64,000 bases of DNA from NCBI RefSeq assembly GCF_000227745.2, contig NC_018012.1, positions 434,001-498,000 on the forward strand. Direction: 5' to 3'. The position numbers were made by a program, and so were the translations under genes. The DNA comes from Thiocystis violascens DSM 198. Lineage in GTDB: Bacteria; Pseudomonadota; Gammaproteobacteria; Chromatiales; Chromatiaceae. Each line of letters begins with the position of its first letter. Within the stretch, counting starts at the first letter, position 1. Positions 15,027 through 23,790 of the stretch are shown one piece after another. Under the pieces are notes generated by a model. The model had not been told where the DNA came from and did not search any database. It saw nothing but the letters and a program-made list of their open reading frames with translations.

Positions 15027-17855
15027 CTAAAACTCCTCCCACTGATCGTCCTCACCGACGGGTGCCGCAAGGGGTTTGACCGTCTTGAGCTGCGCGCGGC
15101 CCGGTCTGGCCGATGTCGCTGGAGCATTGCGCGCAACGGTTTTCGGTTGACGGATGTTGTTGTTACGCGCGGGCAGCCGGGCTGACTCGCGCGGATGCGC
15201 GCCGCCATGACCATCGACCTTGAACATCGCGACGGCCTGAGAGAGCACGCGCGTCTGATCCTCCAGACTCTCGGCGGCGGCGGCGGCTTCTTCCACCAGC
15301 GCGGCGTTCTGCTGGGTCACTTCGTCCATCTGGGCGACCGCCTGGGTCACCTGCTCGATGCCGGTGCTCTGCTCGCGCGAGGCTTGAGTGATCTCGTCGA
15401 CCAGTGTGACGACCTGCCGGAAGCCGGTGACGATTTCGTCCATGGTGCCGCCGGTCTGACTCGCGAGTTTCGCGCCGTCCTCGACCTTGGCGACCGAGTC
15501 GGTGATCAGTCCCTTGATCTCCTTGGCGGCCTGGGCGCTGCGCTGCGCGAGGTTGCGCACCTCGGCGGCGACCACCGCGAACCCCCGGCCCTGTTCGCCG
15601 GCGCGCGCCGCCTCGACCGCCGCGTTGAGCGCCAGGATGTTGGTCTGAAAGGCGATGCCGTCGATCACGCTGATGATGTCGGCGATCTTTTTGCTGGACT
15701 CCTGGATCGCGCCCATGGTGCCCACGACCTGGTGTACCATCTCGCCGCCGCGCGCGGCGACCGCGTTGGCGGTCTGCGCCAGTTGGTTGGCCTGATTGGC
15801 GTTCTGGGCGTTCTGTCGGACCGTGGCGTTGAGCTGCTCCATGGAACTGGCGGTCTCTTCCAGGCTGGCGGCCTGTTCCTCGGTGCGCCCCGAGAGATCG
15901 GCGTTGCCGGCGGCAATCTCGCTGGCGGCGCTGCCGATCGATTCGGATGCCTCCAGGATGCGCCCGATGACCTCGCGCAGACGCTCTACCGTGAGGTTGG
16001 TGTCGTCCTTGAGCTGCCCGAAGGTGCCCGCGTAGTCGGCCTCCATGCTTTGAGTGAGGTCGCCCTGGGCAATGGCGTTGAGTACATGCGCCACATCCGT
16101 CAGACCAGCCGCGACAATCTCCACCAGCCGGTTGAGTCCCTCGGCCAGTTGCAGGAAGAAACCGTCCTTGCCCGCCAGCTCGATCCGGCGCGTGAAGTCG
16201 CCGCTGGCCGCCGCCTCGACGATGCCGGCGATCTCGCGCTCGGCCGTCACCTCGGCGGTACGGTCCGCCCATTGGGTCACGCGTCCGCAATAGATCCCCG
16301 TTCCATCCTGTACCGGACTGGCGATCAGGTGCAGATTGCGCCCGGCGAGGACCATCTCGACCGTGCAGGTTCCCGACAATTCCGACCGGTAGATCGCGCG
16401 CGCCTGTTCGTCCTCGAAATACTCGGCCAAGGATCCCCCCAGCATGCGATTGACGTCGAATCCCGGACAGCGGCGCGCGATCTCGGGCGCCATGCCTTGC
16501 CAGAGCGCCTGGGCGGCGGAGTTGATATAGATGAGACGATTCCTGTCGTCGGAGATCGTGGCCGGAAGCGTCAGGCTGTCGAGACCGGAACGGACGCGCA
16601 GATTCTCCCGCGCGATCCGCCGGGCCTCCTGAATGTCATAGTCCAGCCGGGCCTGAACCGACTTGACGGCCAGCAGCATCTCGCCCAGTTCGTCCTGATG
16701 GATGGCTGCGATACGGGTGGTGTAATCGCCGTTGGAAATCGCCTCCAGATGACCGAGCGTGACCTTCAGCGGCACCGTGATCTTGCGCACCAGCCAGAAA
16801 CCGAGCAACGTACCCACGATAACCGCCAGCAGCGAGAACCCGATCGCCGCGCGCTCGGCCTGGACGGCGGAGGCCATGAAGGCGTCGCGTTCGAGTTGGG
16901 AGTCCTGCCTGACCTGCTTGAGGCCATCCATGATCAGAATTCGATAGGCACGCCAGATGGCGTTGTCTTGCTCGTTATAGACCTGTTTGGCGTCAGCCAT
17001 CTCTCCCGCGTCCAGGCGCCGAAGAACCTGAGCCTGGGCATCGACATGCCGCTGTCGTCCTTCGGCGATGGCGTCCAGTCGTTGCTTTGCGTTGGCGTCG
17101 CCGGCCGAGACGCGCCGCGCATCGTCCAGCGCCTTGGCGAAGACGATCCCGGACTTGCCGACGTTGTCGCGCGCCTGTTTATCCGTGGGTTCGGTCAGGA
17201 GATAGCGCATGGCGGCGACCATCTGGAGACCGTGACCATACATGTCGTTATAGGCCTCCTCTAGCACCTGGGTCTGCTCCGAGATCCGCCGCACTTGATC
17301 GCTCGCCTGACGCAGACCGAATAGCGAAAATCCCGCCGCCAGGATAAACAGCAGTGAAATCAGGACGAGACCGCCCGGCAACGCCCGGCTGATGGCGATA
17401 TCGTTGAGGCGACTCATGAACCTGGACAACCAGGGCTGTGCCGGTTTGCCCGCCCGTAGCCGCTCGTAAATGGCCTCCGCCGCCGCGATCTGCTCGCGCG
17501 TCGGCTTGCGTCGCACCGAGATATAGCCGGTCACGGCCCCATTTTCGCGCAGCGGCGAGACATTCGCCTCGACCCAGTAGAAATCGCCATTCTTGCAGCG
17601 ATTCTTGACGAGCCCGGTCCAGGGACGCCCGGTCTTGACGGTTTTCCACAGATCCTCGAAGGCCGCCGCCGGCATGTCGGGATGGCGGACGAGGTTATGC
17701 GGCGCGCCGAGCAACTCCTCCTTACTGAAACCGCTGATGTCCAGGAAATCGCGATTGAAATGGGTGATCCGACCCTTCAGGTCGGTACTGGAGACAATCA
17801 GCTGATCGTCCAGCATCAGGTGTTCGGTATCGGTGACGGGCAGATTGGTGCGCAT
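15027..17855 (-). CDS. PAS-HAMP methyl-accepting chemotaxis protein
   Basis: This 942-residue receptor starts with an Aer-like PAS domain (about 15-115; [19 protein letters not shown]). Two membrane segments follow, near 168-190 and 345-365, bracketing a ~150-residue sensor region. Then come a HAMP domain, a second cytoplasmic PAS (about 430-545), another HAMP-like linker and the coiled-coil signalling domain with the invariant hairpin tip [20 protein letters not shown]. The C-terminus ends DDQWEEF, an aromatic-acidic tail like the tether that recruits CheR/CheB. The Aer-like PAS suggests a redox or energy-taxis input, but no FAD-contact residues were checked. It is monocistronic, flanked by palindromic repeats. 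Confidence 0.93.
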   Translation of the reverse strand: MRTNLPVTDTEHLMLDDQLIVSSTDLKGRITHFNRDFLDISGFSKEELLGAPHNLVRHPDMPAAAFEDLWKTVKTGRPWTGLVKNRCKNGDFYWVEANVSPLRENGAVTGYISVRRKPTREQIAAAEAIYERLRAGKPAQPWLSRFMSRLNDIAISRALPGGLVLISLLFILAAGFSLFGLRQASDQVRRISEQTQVLEEAYNDMYGHGLQMVAAMRYLLTEPTDKQARDNVGKSGIVFAKALDDARRVSAGDANAKQRLDAIAEGRQRHVDAQAQVLRRLDAGEMADAKQVYNEQDNAIWRAYRILIMDGLKQVRQDSQLERDAFMASAVQAERAAIGFSLLAVIVGTLLGFWLVRKITVPLKVTLGHLEAISNGDYTTRIAAIHQDELGEMLLAVKSVQARLDYDIQEARRIARENLRVRSGLDSLTLPATISDDRNRLIYINSAAQALWQGMAPEIARRCPGFDVNRMLGGSLAEYFEDEQARAIYRSELSGTCTVEMVLAGRNLHLIASPVQDGTGIYCGRVTQWADRTAEVTAEREIAGIVEAAASGDFTRRIELAGKDGFFLQLAEGLNRLVEIVAAGLTDVAHVLNAIAQGDLTQSMEADYAGTFGQLKDDTNLTVERLREVIGRILEASESIGSAASEIAAGNADLSGRTEEQAASLEETASSMEQLNATVRQNAQNANQANQLAQTANAVAARGGEMVHQVVGTMGAIQESSKKIADIISVIDGIAFQTNILALNAAVEAARAGEQGRGFAVVAAEVRNLAQRSAQAAKEIKGLITDSVAKVEDGAKLASQTGGTMDEIVTGFRQVVTLVDEITQASREQSTGIEQVTQAVAQMDEVTQQNAALVEEAAAAAESLEDQTRVLSQAVAMFKVDGHGGAHPRESARLPARNNNIRQPKTVARNAPATSARPGRAQLKTVKPLAAPVGEDDQWEEF

Positions 17856-18297
17856 GATTCGGAGCCTTCTCGGTAGGGTCGTCCTGAACGGAGCGAGAGT
17901 GTTGCGTGCATCGCAAGCCCGCTATGATATATCCATGCCACTTTCCATGGTTCGGGGATTTATCTATGAGTGGAGCGAACTTCATCACGGGAGAGGCAAG
18001 GGGGATAAGGGGCAAGGCGCAAGGGGCAAGGGTTCGTACCTGAAGCAGTTTGTCTTGAGGCTGAAACTGTTCGCGCCGAGCCCGGATTTCCCGTTCGTCC
18101 TGAGGTTCTCGAAGGACGAACGGGAAATCCGGGCTCGGCGCGCGAAGCCGTTCGTGGTTCGAGGGCCTCACCACGAACGGCTTCAGGCAGGGGCGTCGGT
18201 TCGTCGGGCGGTTAGGCGATTGTGCAGCCAAACGCTCGGAGGATTTCCTGTTTTCTCATGACACAGCAAAGCGTTATCGCGAAAACGCCCCTTGCCC
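17856..18297. repeat. Intergenic region with a perfect 29-bp hairpin and a REP hairpin
   Basis: No gene is evident in these ~440 bases. Arms at 18072-18100 and 18114-18142 are perfect 29-bp complements around a 13-base loop. Next to it, 18146-18158 and 18170-18182 form a 13-bp hairpin of the AGCCGTTCGTGGT REP family. The structure may terminate transcription from both sides or be a mobile REP cluster. Confidence 0.8.
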
Positions 18298-19842
18298 CTA
18301 CAACCGCCCAGGCAGGGCAAGCAGAAACCGACCCGCATTGGCGAGTTGGCGGCGTAGCAGCATCCAGTTTTCCTTGCGGCGACGCTCGTCCTGACAGCGC
18401 AACAGCCGCGCGCGCTGCGCGCGGTCCATCTGGTCAAGCAGCGCGGCCCAGAGCGTATCCTCGACGTTGTAGACCCGTCCCTCGGCCAGGCAGACCGGGA
18501 TCACGCTGGCGATCGGCACCTCCAGGTCGGTTGCGAGCGCGGTCACTGCGGCCTGGATGCTCATCGCCTTCAGGTTGCGCGTCTCTGTGAGGTCATAGGG
18601 CGGCTGCCATTCGCGCAGGGGGCGCAGACGGTCGATATGGGTGACCGCCACCAGCAGCGGCGGCGGGCGGCGTCCGACCCGCGCGGATTGCGCCGTGCGC
18701 AGCGCGTCCAGGGTCTGGCGCTCGGATTGCCGGTCGGGACGGTGTGCGGCGCTGACCCAGAGGATCAGGTCGGCCGTGTTCGCCGCCTCGTGCAGATTTT
18801 TGTACGCGAGCCTTTCCACGCCCGGCGCGTCGAGGATCAGGGCGATCTCCAGCCCTTCGCGTTCCAGACGGTAAGGCGTCAGCGCCCGCGTGGTGTCGGG
18901 CGCCAGATCGGTGGCCGCGCGCAGTTGTCCGAAGAGCGCGTTGACGAGACTCGACTTGCCGGCATTGGCGCGGCCCAGCACCAGAATCCGCAGCGGCTCG
19001 CCCGCCGGTCCAGAGCCGTCCTCGATCTCGGACTCGGCCGCGACGGCCAGATCCTTGACCGAGCCTGCGGTCGCCCGGCTGACGGGATCTCCGTCGGTCA
19101 GCAAGAGGCGTCCGCTGTAGAGGTCGATGGCGTAGCGTCCGACCTTGCGCGCATATTCCCGCAGCAGCCAGCGCGAGAGGTCTTTTTGGGCCATGGCATA
19201 GCCGCGTCCGCGCAGATGTTCCGAGACTTCGTTCAGCGCAGCGTGAGCCGGATTGATGACCCATTGTCCGGCCCGATAGAGTCCGAACAGCCGCTCCGCG
19301 AAGGGCTTCCAGCGATAGGCGCGGATGAGCGACCCGACCGTGAGACGATGACTGTAGGGGATATTTTCGGTGATGGTGTCGCGCAGGTCGCGACTGGCCC
19401 GCTCGACGATCAGCAACGCATGGGGCAGGGTCAGTTCCAGCAGCGGGCGGTCCACGTCGGGATGGAAATGGCCAGCGACCTTTTCCAGGGTGCGCTGGGC
19501 GAGCAACCCCAATTGCTGACCGTCGCCCAGCGGCCAGTCGTCCGGTTCGATGCTCCCGGCGAACGCCTCGACCAGCGCCCAGGCCGCGTCCGCGTCCGGG
19601 GGCCAGTCCGGGTTGGGTTGGGTCTGACCCGCCGCCAAACCGGTCTGCTCGCGCCGTCTCAGCCAGAACTGCATGCCGTAGCCCACCGCGCTGAAGACCA
19701 CCAACGCGGCGAGCCAGACCAGCAGCGCGCCTTCCTGACGGAGCCAGAGCATCCCGAGCGGCAACAGCGCCAGGAAGGGCACCGTCCAGAGCAGCAGTGC
19801 CGCCAGCCACCAGCGATCGATCCGTTTGAAAAATGCGTTCAT
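18298..19842 (-). CDS. Membrane-anchored P-loop GTPase (dynamin-like/DUF697-associated type)
   Basis: The 514-residue protein has two N-terminal membrane segments (about 12-32 and 38-58), a ~220-residue middle region, then a GTPase domain with G1 GRANAGKSS near residue 290, a DAPG G3 and a THID motif (T-H-x-D) as G4. It ends with a basic helical tail. Such proteins pair with the next gene: its ATG overlaps the stop of the upstream gene by four bases. No function is established; a role in membrane stress or shaping is only suggested by the fold. A similar but distinct GTPase module lies at the left end of the window. Confidence 0.75.
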   Translation of the reverse strand: MNAFFKRIDRWWLAALLLWTVPFLALLPLGMLWLRQEGALLVWLAALVVFSAVGYGMQFWLRRREQTGLAAGQTQPNPDWPPDADAAWALVEAFAGSIEPDDWPLGDGQQLGLLAQRTLEKVAGHFHPDVDRPLLELTLPHALLIVERASRDLRDTITENIPYSHRLTVGSLIRAYRWKPFAERLFGLYRAGQWVINPAHAALNEVSEHLRGRGYAMAQKDLSRWLLREYARKVGRYAIDLYSGRLLLTDGDPVSRATAGSVKDLAVAAESEIEDGSGPAGEPLRILVLGRANAGKSSLVNALFGQLRAATDLAPDTTRALTPYRLEREGLEIALILDAPGVERLAYKNLHEAANTADLILWVSAAHRPDRQSERQTLDALRTAQSARVGRRPPPLLVAVTHIDRLRPLREWQPPYDLTETRNLKAMSIQAAVTALATDLEVPIASVIPVCLAEGRVYNVEDTLWAALLDQMDRAQRARLLRCQDERRRKENWMLLRRQLANAGRFLLALPGRL

Positions 19843-21080
19843 GTTCGTCCCGCGCGGATGCTGTCCCGTAAAATCTCCGAACCTCGCGACAGTTGCTCGG
19901 CGAAGACCTGACGTAACGCCCGCGCCTCGGTCGTCAGTCCCCGATTGCGATGATCGAAATACACGCCAGCCGCCTTGCCCAGCGCATAGGTCGTCGCCCC
20001 GCTGGCGCTCGCCCCCCAGACCGCGCCGACCGTTTGCCCGATGCCGGGCACGAGTTTGACCAGCGCCCGCCCCGCGACTCGCGCGCCATAGGCGACCCCG
20101 ATGCCGGTCCCCAGCAGACCCAGGAATTCAGCGATCGCCCGGCGATCCCACGTCTGTTCATAGAGAACCGCCAGACTGTGCAGCATTTTAGCCTGGATCG
20201 CCGGCACGCCCATCAGATCGACCACCGGCAAGGCACCGATCCCGGCCGCCGTCAACGCATAGCCGACGATGTGCGGATGGGCCGCCCGCGCATAGACATC
20301 GCGAACCGCGGCGTCGCCGAGCAGAAGCGTCCGCAGACGCAACGTCGAAACCGTCTCGATCGCCTGCCACAGCGCCTCCAAACCATAGTCCGGAGGTTCG
20401 TAGCCATCCTCCGGCAAGGTCAGATCCACCGGCACCCAGGACACCGGCGCCGCGCCCGGCAGCTTGCCCGCCAGATCACGCTGCACCCGCAGGGCGCGGG
20501 CGAGATCGAGCGGAACCGACGCCGGCCAGGGCTCGCGCGCGAGCGGATAGGGCAGCGGATGGTCCGCCCCGCCATTGGAGTCGAGGGGATAGGCTTCATG
20601 CAGTCCGGTCTGGGCGACGATCAGCGGCCATTCGGGATGCCGCCGGCGCACCGCGCGCAGCACCTCGAAGACCGCCTCCTGATGGCTGTCGGTCGCCTTC
20701 ATCACCCCCAACAGCAGATGCGCCCGGGACTCGCCGAAGCGCAGATCCTCCGCCGGATCGTAGTCCACCTCGCCCAGCCCGCGGGTGTCGAGAAAGCGCA
20801 CCACCGGCGCCTCGGCCGGAAAATCATAAAAACGCAGGGTCGGGGTACAGGGCTGAAAGCCGTTGCCGATCTCGGCCTGTACGCTACCCGTGAGCGCGCG
20901 GACGATCGAAGTCTTGCCGGACTGGGTCTTGCCGATCAGCCAGATCACCGGCAGGGGATGGCGCAGATGGGCCTCGTCAAGCGCAAGCCCGAGCCTTGCG
21001 TCGTCCACGCGCGGATCCAGCAGCGCCTGACGCAGATCGCGCCAGCGATTCGGCCAGTTCTTCTCGTGGGGAGCGGACAT
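19839..21080 (-). CDS. P-loop GTPase with C-terminal DUF697-like membrane region
   Basis: This 413-residue protein opens with a GTPase domain: G1 in IGKTQSGKTSIVRAL near residue 48, a DTRG G3 near residue 98, and an AQTG-type G4 position. Residues ~270-375 contain Gly/Ala-rich hydrophobic helices (HIVGYALTAAGIGALPVVDLMG; VAYGARVAGRALVKLVPGIG) typical of DUF697, thought to insert into or bind membrane. It is the first gene of a two-gene operon with the GTPase at 18298. A heterotypic membrane GTPase pair is the simplest reading, with unknown physiological role. Confidence 0.75.
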   Translation of the reverse strand: MSAPHEKNWPNRWRDLRQALLDPRVDDARLGLALDEAHLRHPLPVIWLIGKTQSGKTSIVRALTGSVQAEIGNGFQPCTPTLRFYDFPAEAPVVRFLDTRGLGEVDYDPAEDLRFGESRAHLLLGVMKATDSHQEAVFEVLRAVRRRHPEWPLIVAQTGLHEAYPLDSNGGADHPLPYPLAREPWPASVPLDLARALRVQRDLAGKLPGAAPVSWVPVDLTLPEDGYEPPDYGLEALWQAIETVSTLRLRTLLLGDAAVRDVYARAAHPHIVGYALTAAGIGALPVVDLMGVPAIQAKMLHSLAVLYEQTWDRRAIAEFLGLLGTGIGVAYGARVAGRALVKLVPGIGQTVGAVWGASASGATTYALGKAAGVYFDHRNRGLTTEARALRQVFAEQLSRGSEILRDSIRAGRT

Positions 21081-21243
21081 GGAGCGGACCTCGGGAGTGC
21101 GGCATCCCGCCGATTGTATCGGGAGATGGGCAATCGGCCAGCAATTGAGAAAGAACGAACAAAACCCAGGACGCGCGCGTCCGTGGGCCTATGCGATAAT
21201 CGACACTTATTTTTCGAGCAAAACTAAAAGAGAGGCCGCCGTC

Positions 21244-22290
21244 ATGTCCAGGTTCCGCGTATTGCGATCCCTGCCCCAAGCCCTTGCTGGAGACTGGCCC
21301 GGTGGCATGGTCCGGATGCTCCTGACGGCAATGCTCCTGGGTCCACTGGTTCTGAGCGGCGGCGCCTGCGCCGCGCCCGAGCGCAGCGAACCCGAGATCG
21401 TCTCGCGGACCTACGCTTCACCCGAGTCACGCAGTCGAACCAGCATCGACGAGCGCGATCCGTCGGAAATCCTGTCCATGGCGCGCGAACTCTATCGCCA
21501 GGACAACCAGCCCCATCGGAATCCCCCCGGACTGCAACTTCAGTCCGCTAGCGCGCTGGTGGTCGACGAGCGCGGCAACCGCATCTACGCCAAAAACGCG
21601 CAGCAGATCAAACCCATCGCCTCCGTCACGAAATTGATGACGGCCATGGTGGTACTGGACGCTGGCGTCCCGCTGAGTACCCGGATCGGCATCATCGAGG
21701 ACGACCGCGACCGTTTGCGCAACAGCAGTTCCCGACTCATGATCGGCAAGGCCAACCTGACGCGCGGCGAACTCCTGATGGTGGCCCTGATGTCCTCCGA
21801 CAATCGCGCCGCCCACGCCCTGGGACGCACTACCTTCCGCGGCGGCACGCCGGCCTTTGTCAGCGCCATGAACCGCAAGGCCAAGTCGCTCGGGATGTAC
21901 GATACTTATTTTGCCGACTCCAGCGGACTCAACGGACAGAATCGCTCTTCCGCGGAGGATCTGGTCAAGATGGTCAAAGCGGCCTCTACCTATCCCTTTA
22001 TTCGTAAGACCACCTCCACCGGCGAAATGACGCTGCATCCCTTCGCCGACGGGCGGGCACTGCTGTACCGCAATACCAATTCGCTGGTCCGCAATCCCGA
22101 CTGGAACGTGGAAATCAGCAAAACGGGCTTCATCAACGAGGCTGGACGCTGTCTCGTCATGCAAACCCGCATCGCCGACCGGCGGCTCTATATCGTGCTG
22201 CTCGACGGCTCTGGAAAACTGACCCCGTTGGGCGATTCCAATCGGGTACGGGACTGGCTCCTGAACGGGCAAAAGACCGCCGCGAGGTAA
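21244..22290 (+). CDS. pbpG: D-alanyl-D-alanine endopeptidase (PBP7/PbpG type)
   Basis: The 348-residue periplasmic peptidase starts with a hydrophobic export segment (about 20-40, ...LLTAMLLGPLVLSGGACA). All three active-site motifs of the S11 family are present: SVTK (nucleophile Ser, near residue 128), SSDN (near 185) and SKTGFINEAGRC (KTG, near 297). PbpG cleaves D-Ala-meso-Dap cross-links in peptidoglycan remodelling. A lipobox-like SGGAC could also make it a lipoprotein. The start at 21244 gives the signal sequence at the N-terminus; the frame upstream is non-conserved. It is the first of three closely spaced genes. Confidence 0.9.
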   Translation: MSRFRVLRSLPQALAGDWPGGMVRMLLTAMLLGPLVLSGGACAAPERSEPEIVSRTYASPESRSRTSIDERDPSEILSMARELYRQDNQPHRNPPGLQLQSASALVVDERGNRIYAKNAQQIKPIASVTKLMTAMVVLDAGVPLSTRIGIIEDDRDRLRNSSSRLMIGKANLTRGELLMVALMSSDNRAAHALGRTTFRGGTPAFVSAMNRKAKSLGMYDTYFADSSGLNGQNRSSAEDLVKMVKAASTYPFIRKTTSTGEMTLHPFADGRALLYRNTNSLVRNPDWNVEISKTGFINEAGRCLVMQTRIADRRLYIVLLDGSGKLTPLGDSNRVRDWLLNGQKTAAR

Positions 22291-22296
22291 TTCAAA

Positions 22297-22911
22297 GTGT
22301 ACGACGGCGAACGCTTCAACAGCATTTCGCATCTTGTCGGCGCCGTTTTTGCCTTGATCGGCGCCACCGTCCTGGTGACCCTCGCGGGCGCGGAAGGGAG
22401 CGCGCCGCGAATCGTCAGCTTCAGCATCTATGGGTTCACGCTGTTCCTGCTCTATCTTTTTTCGACCCTCTACCACAGCCTGCGCGGGCGCGCGAAACGG
22501 ATCTTCCGCACGCTCGACCACCATGCCATCTATCTGCTGATCGCTGGCACCTATACCCCCTTCACCCTGCTGGTCCTGCAAGGCGCCACGGGCTGGTGGA
22601 TGTTCGGCGCCGTCTGGGGCCTGGCGCTGATCGGCATCGTCCTGGATTCGCTGCCCCGCAAGGGTCCGCGGATACTTGCGATCTTCATCTATCTCGGCAT
22701 GGGCTGGCTGGTGCTCTTCGCCCTGGATCCGCTGATCGCCGCACTCCCCCCTGGCGGATTCTGGTGGCTGCTGGCGGGCGGACTCTTCTACACCGTCGGC
22801 ATCGTTTTTTATGTCCTGGACGATCGCTACCCCTGGTGTCATGGCGTCTGGCACCTGTTCGTGCTTGCCGGCAGCGTCAGTCATTACGTCACGATTCTCT
22901 TTTTTCTCTGA
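22297..22911 (+). CDS. Hemolysin III family membrane protein
   Basis: The 204-residue protein has seven predicted membrane helices and the HlyIII/PAQR landmarks: N-terminal ERFNSISHLVGA, then STLYHSL, RTLDHHAIYLLIAGTYTPF, and the C-terminal HGVWHLFVLAGSVSHY. The conserved His and Asp residues likely bind a metal. The family is related to adiponectin receptors; haemolytic activity is not assumed. A GTG at 22297 is the start, six bases after pbpG ends, and its TGA overlaps the slyX ATG, so the three genes appear co-transcribed. Confidence 0.9.
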   Translation: MYDGERFNSISHLVGAVFALIGATVLVTLAGAEGSAPRIVSFSIYGFTLFLLYLFSTLYHSLRGRAKRIFRTLDHHAIYLLIAGTYTPFTLLVLQGATGWWMFGAVWGLALIGIVLDSLPRKGPRILAIFIYLGMGWLVLFALDPLIAALPPGGFWWLLAGGLFYTVGIVFYVLDDRYPWCHGVWHLFVLAGSVSHYVTILFFL

Positions 22912-23156
22912 TGTCGCCGAAGATGACAGAGCCAACCGATGTCGCAAACCCCATCCTCGCGGCTATCGCCGATCTGCAGATGCGTCTGACCTATCAGGAC
23001 GACGACATCAAGCAACTCAATCTCATCGTCACCCGCCAGCAGGGAGAGCTTTCCCGGCTCCAGCAGGCGATGAATCAACTGCGCGCGCGGGTCGCCGCCC
23101 TGCCAGAGACGCACTCGGAGACCGCGCGGGCGGAATCGCCACCGCCTCATTATTAA
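22911..23156 (+). CDS. slyX: SlyX family protein
   Basis: This short 81-residue coiled-coil protein has the SlyX pattern: an N-terminal helix (IADLQMRLTYQDDDIKQLN), a second helix (IVTRQQGELSRLQQAMNQL) and the C-terminal PPPHY that is nearly invariant in the family. Function is unknown; in enterobacteria it lies next to slyD or other unrelated genes. The ATG at 22911 overlaps the preceding stop; a second in-frame ATG lies 12 bases later. Confidence 0.88.
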   Translation: MSPKMTEPTDVANPILAAIADLQMRLTYQDDDIKQLNLIVTRQQGELSRLQQAMNQLRARVAALPETHSETARAESPPPHY

Positions 23157-23260
23157 ACCGTGTCGACTGTCTGGGCGGATGCTTCAACGAAGCGGGATGA
23201 GACGGCCGATCGGTAGCGAAGCCGAAGCAACCGTTCCATCGCCTCGGGCGTGAGTCGGCT

Positions 23261-23509
23261 TCAGGGTTGGGATAGGCGAGGGATGTCTTGCGGCGGAGTG
23301 TCCGGGCCGATCAGTTCGAGCCGCCCGGAGCGGTTGCGGCGCAGTCGATAGCGCTCGCCAGCGTGCAGAATGGTCAGCTCCGGATCGGAGCCCAGCAGCT
23401 CGGCACTGTAGACGCTGAGTGGTGGTGGCTCGGTTTTATTGTTTCGATCTGGGCATGTCTCGGGAAGCAGTCCGTTGCCTTGGGCGGCGTTGTCGGCATG
23501 CATGCTCAT
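23261..23509 (-). CDS. hemP: HemP-like hemin uptake protein
   Basis: The 82-residue protein carries the HemP family core: VYSAELLGSDPELTILHAG followed by ERYRLRRNRSGRLELI, matching S-x-x-L-L/F-x5-x-I-x-H-x-G-x-x-Y-x-L-R-x-T-R-x-G-K-L. The ~30-residue N-terminal part is not conserved. HemP proteins are small, Fur-regulated and lie in heme-uptake loci; some act as transcriptional activators of the heme receptor gene. It is divergent from a small membrane-protein gene with a Fur-box-like site between. No TonB-dependent heme receptor is left in the window, but a HemS-like pseudogene and fur lie nearby. Confidence 0.78.
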   Translation of the reverse strand: MSMHADNAAQGNGLLPETCPDRNNKTEPPPLSVYSAELLGSDPELTILHAGERYRLRRNRSGRLELIGPDTPPQDIPRLSQP

Positions 23510-23546
23510 GATGGGGACCCGGCTTGACGATGAGACCTACTTGTAC

Positions 23547-23567
23547 GATAATAGTAACCGTTATTAT
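23547..23567. promoter_or_regulatory. Fur-box-like palindrome between hemP and a small gene
   Basis: GATAATAGTAACCGTTATTAT is an AT-rich interrupted palindrome close to the Fur consensus (GATAAT-GATAAT-CATTATC type), standing out in GC-rich DNA. It lies 38 bp upstream of hemP and 62 bp upstream of the divergent small gene, so it could control both by iron. The call is from sequence pattern only. Confidence 0.6.
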
Positions 23568-23628
23568 TTGTATTTCAAGTCGGTCGACAGCGCGCATCGA
23601 CAGCCGTTTGCAGGCCGAGGAGTTCCGC

Positions 23629-23748
23629 ATGCAAGATGTCTTCATGGCGATGAGGCGATCCATCCTGAACCTCAGAGGGAGTCTGGTGCCCGCCATTCTC
23701 GCATCGGGCTGTGCGCTCGCACTTCTCATCTATATACAGCTCGACTGA
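23629..23748 (+). CDS. Small single-span membrane protein divergent from hemP
   Basis: The 39-codon frame starts MQDVFMAMRRSILN behind a GAGGAG site six bases before the ATG and has one hydrophobic helix (VPAILASGCALALLIYIQ) at the C-terminus. Short basic N-terminus plus one span gives an N-in orientation. I do not recognise a family. Position across the Fur-box-like site from hemP suggests an iron-regulated protein in heme or iron uptake, perhaps a small partner of a transporter; this is inference. Any downstream genes were displaced by the IS4 insertion that begins 43 bp later. Confidence 0.45.
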   Translation: MQDVFMAMRRSILNLRGSLVPAILASGCALALLIYIQLD

Positions 23749-23790
23749 TGGCGGGCGGCCGCTCCGCGGAGATGTGTGGAGCGGGTCGGT

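Noticed and set aside
15195..17264. A 689-codon + strand open frame antisense to the chemoreceptor
   Set aside because: It has no family resemblance and mirrors the receptor's codon pattern in GC-rich DNA. The minus-strand receptor is unambiguous.
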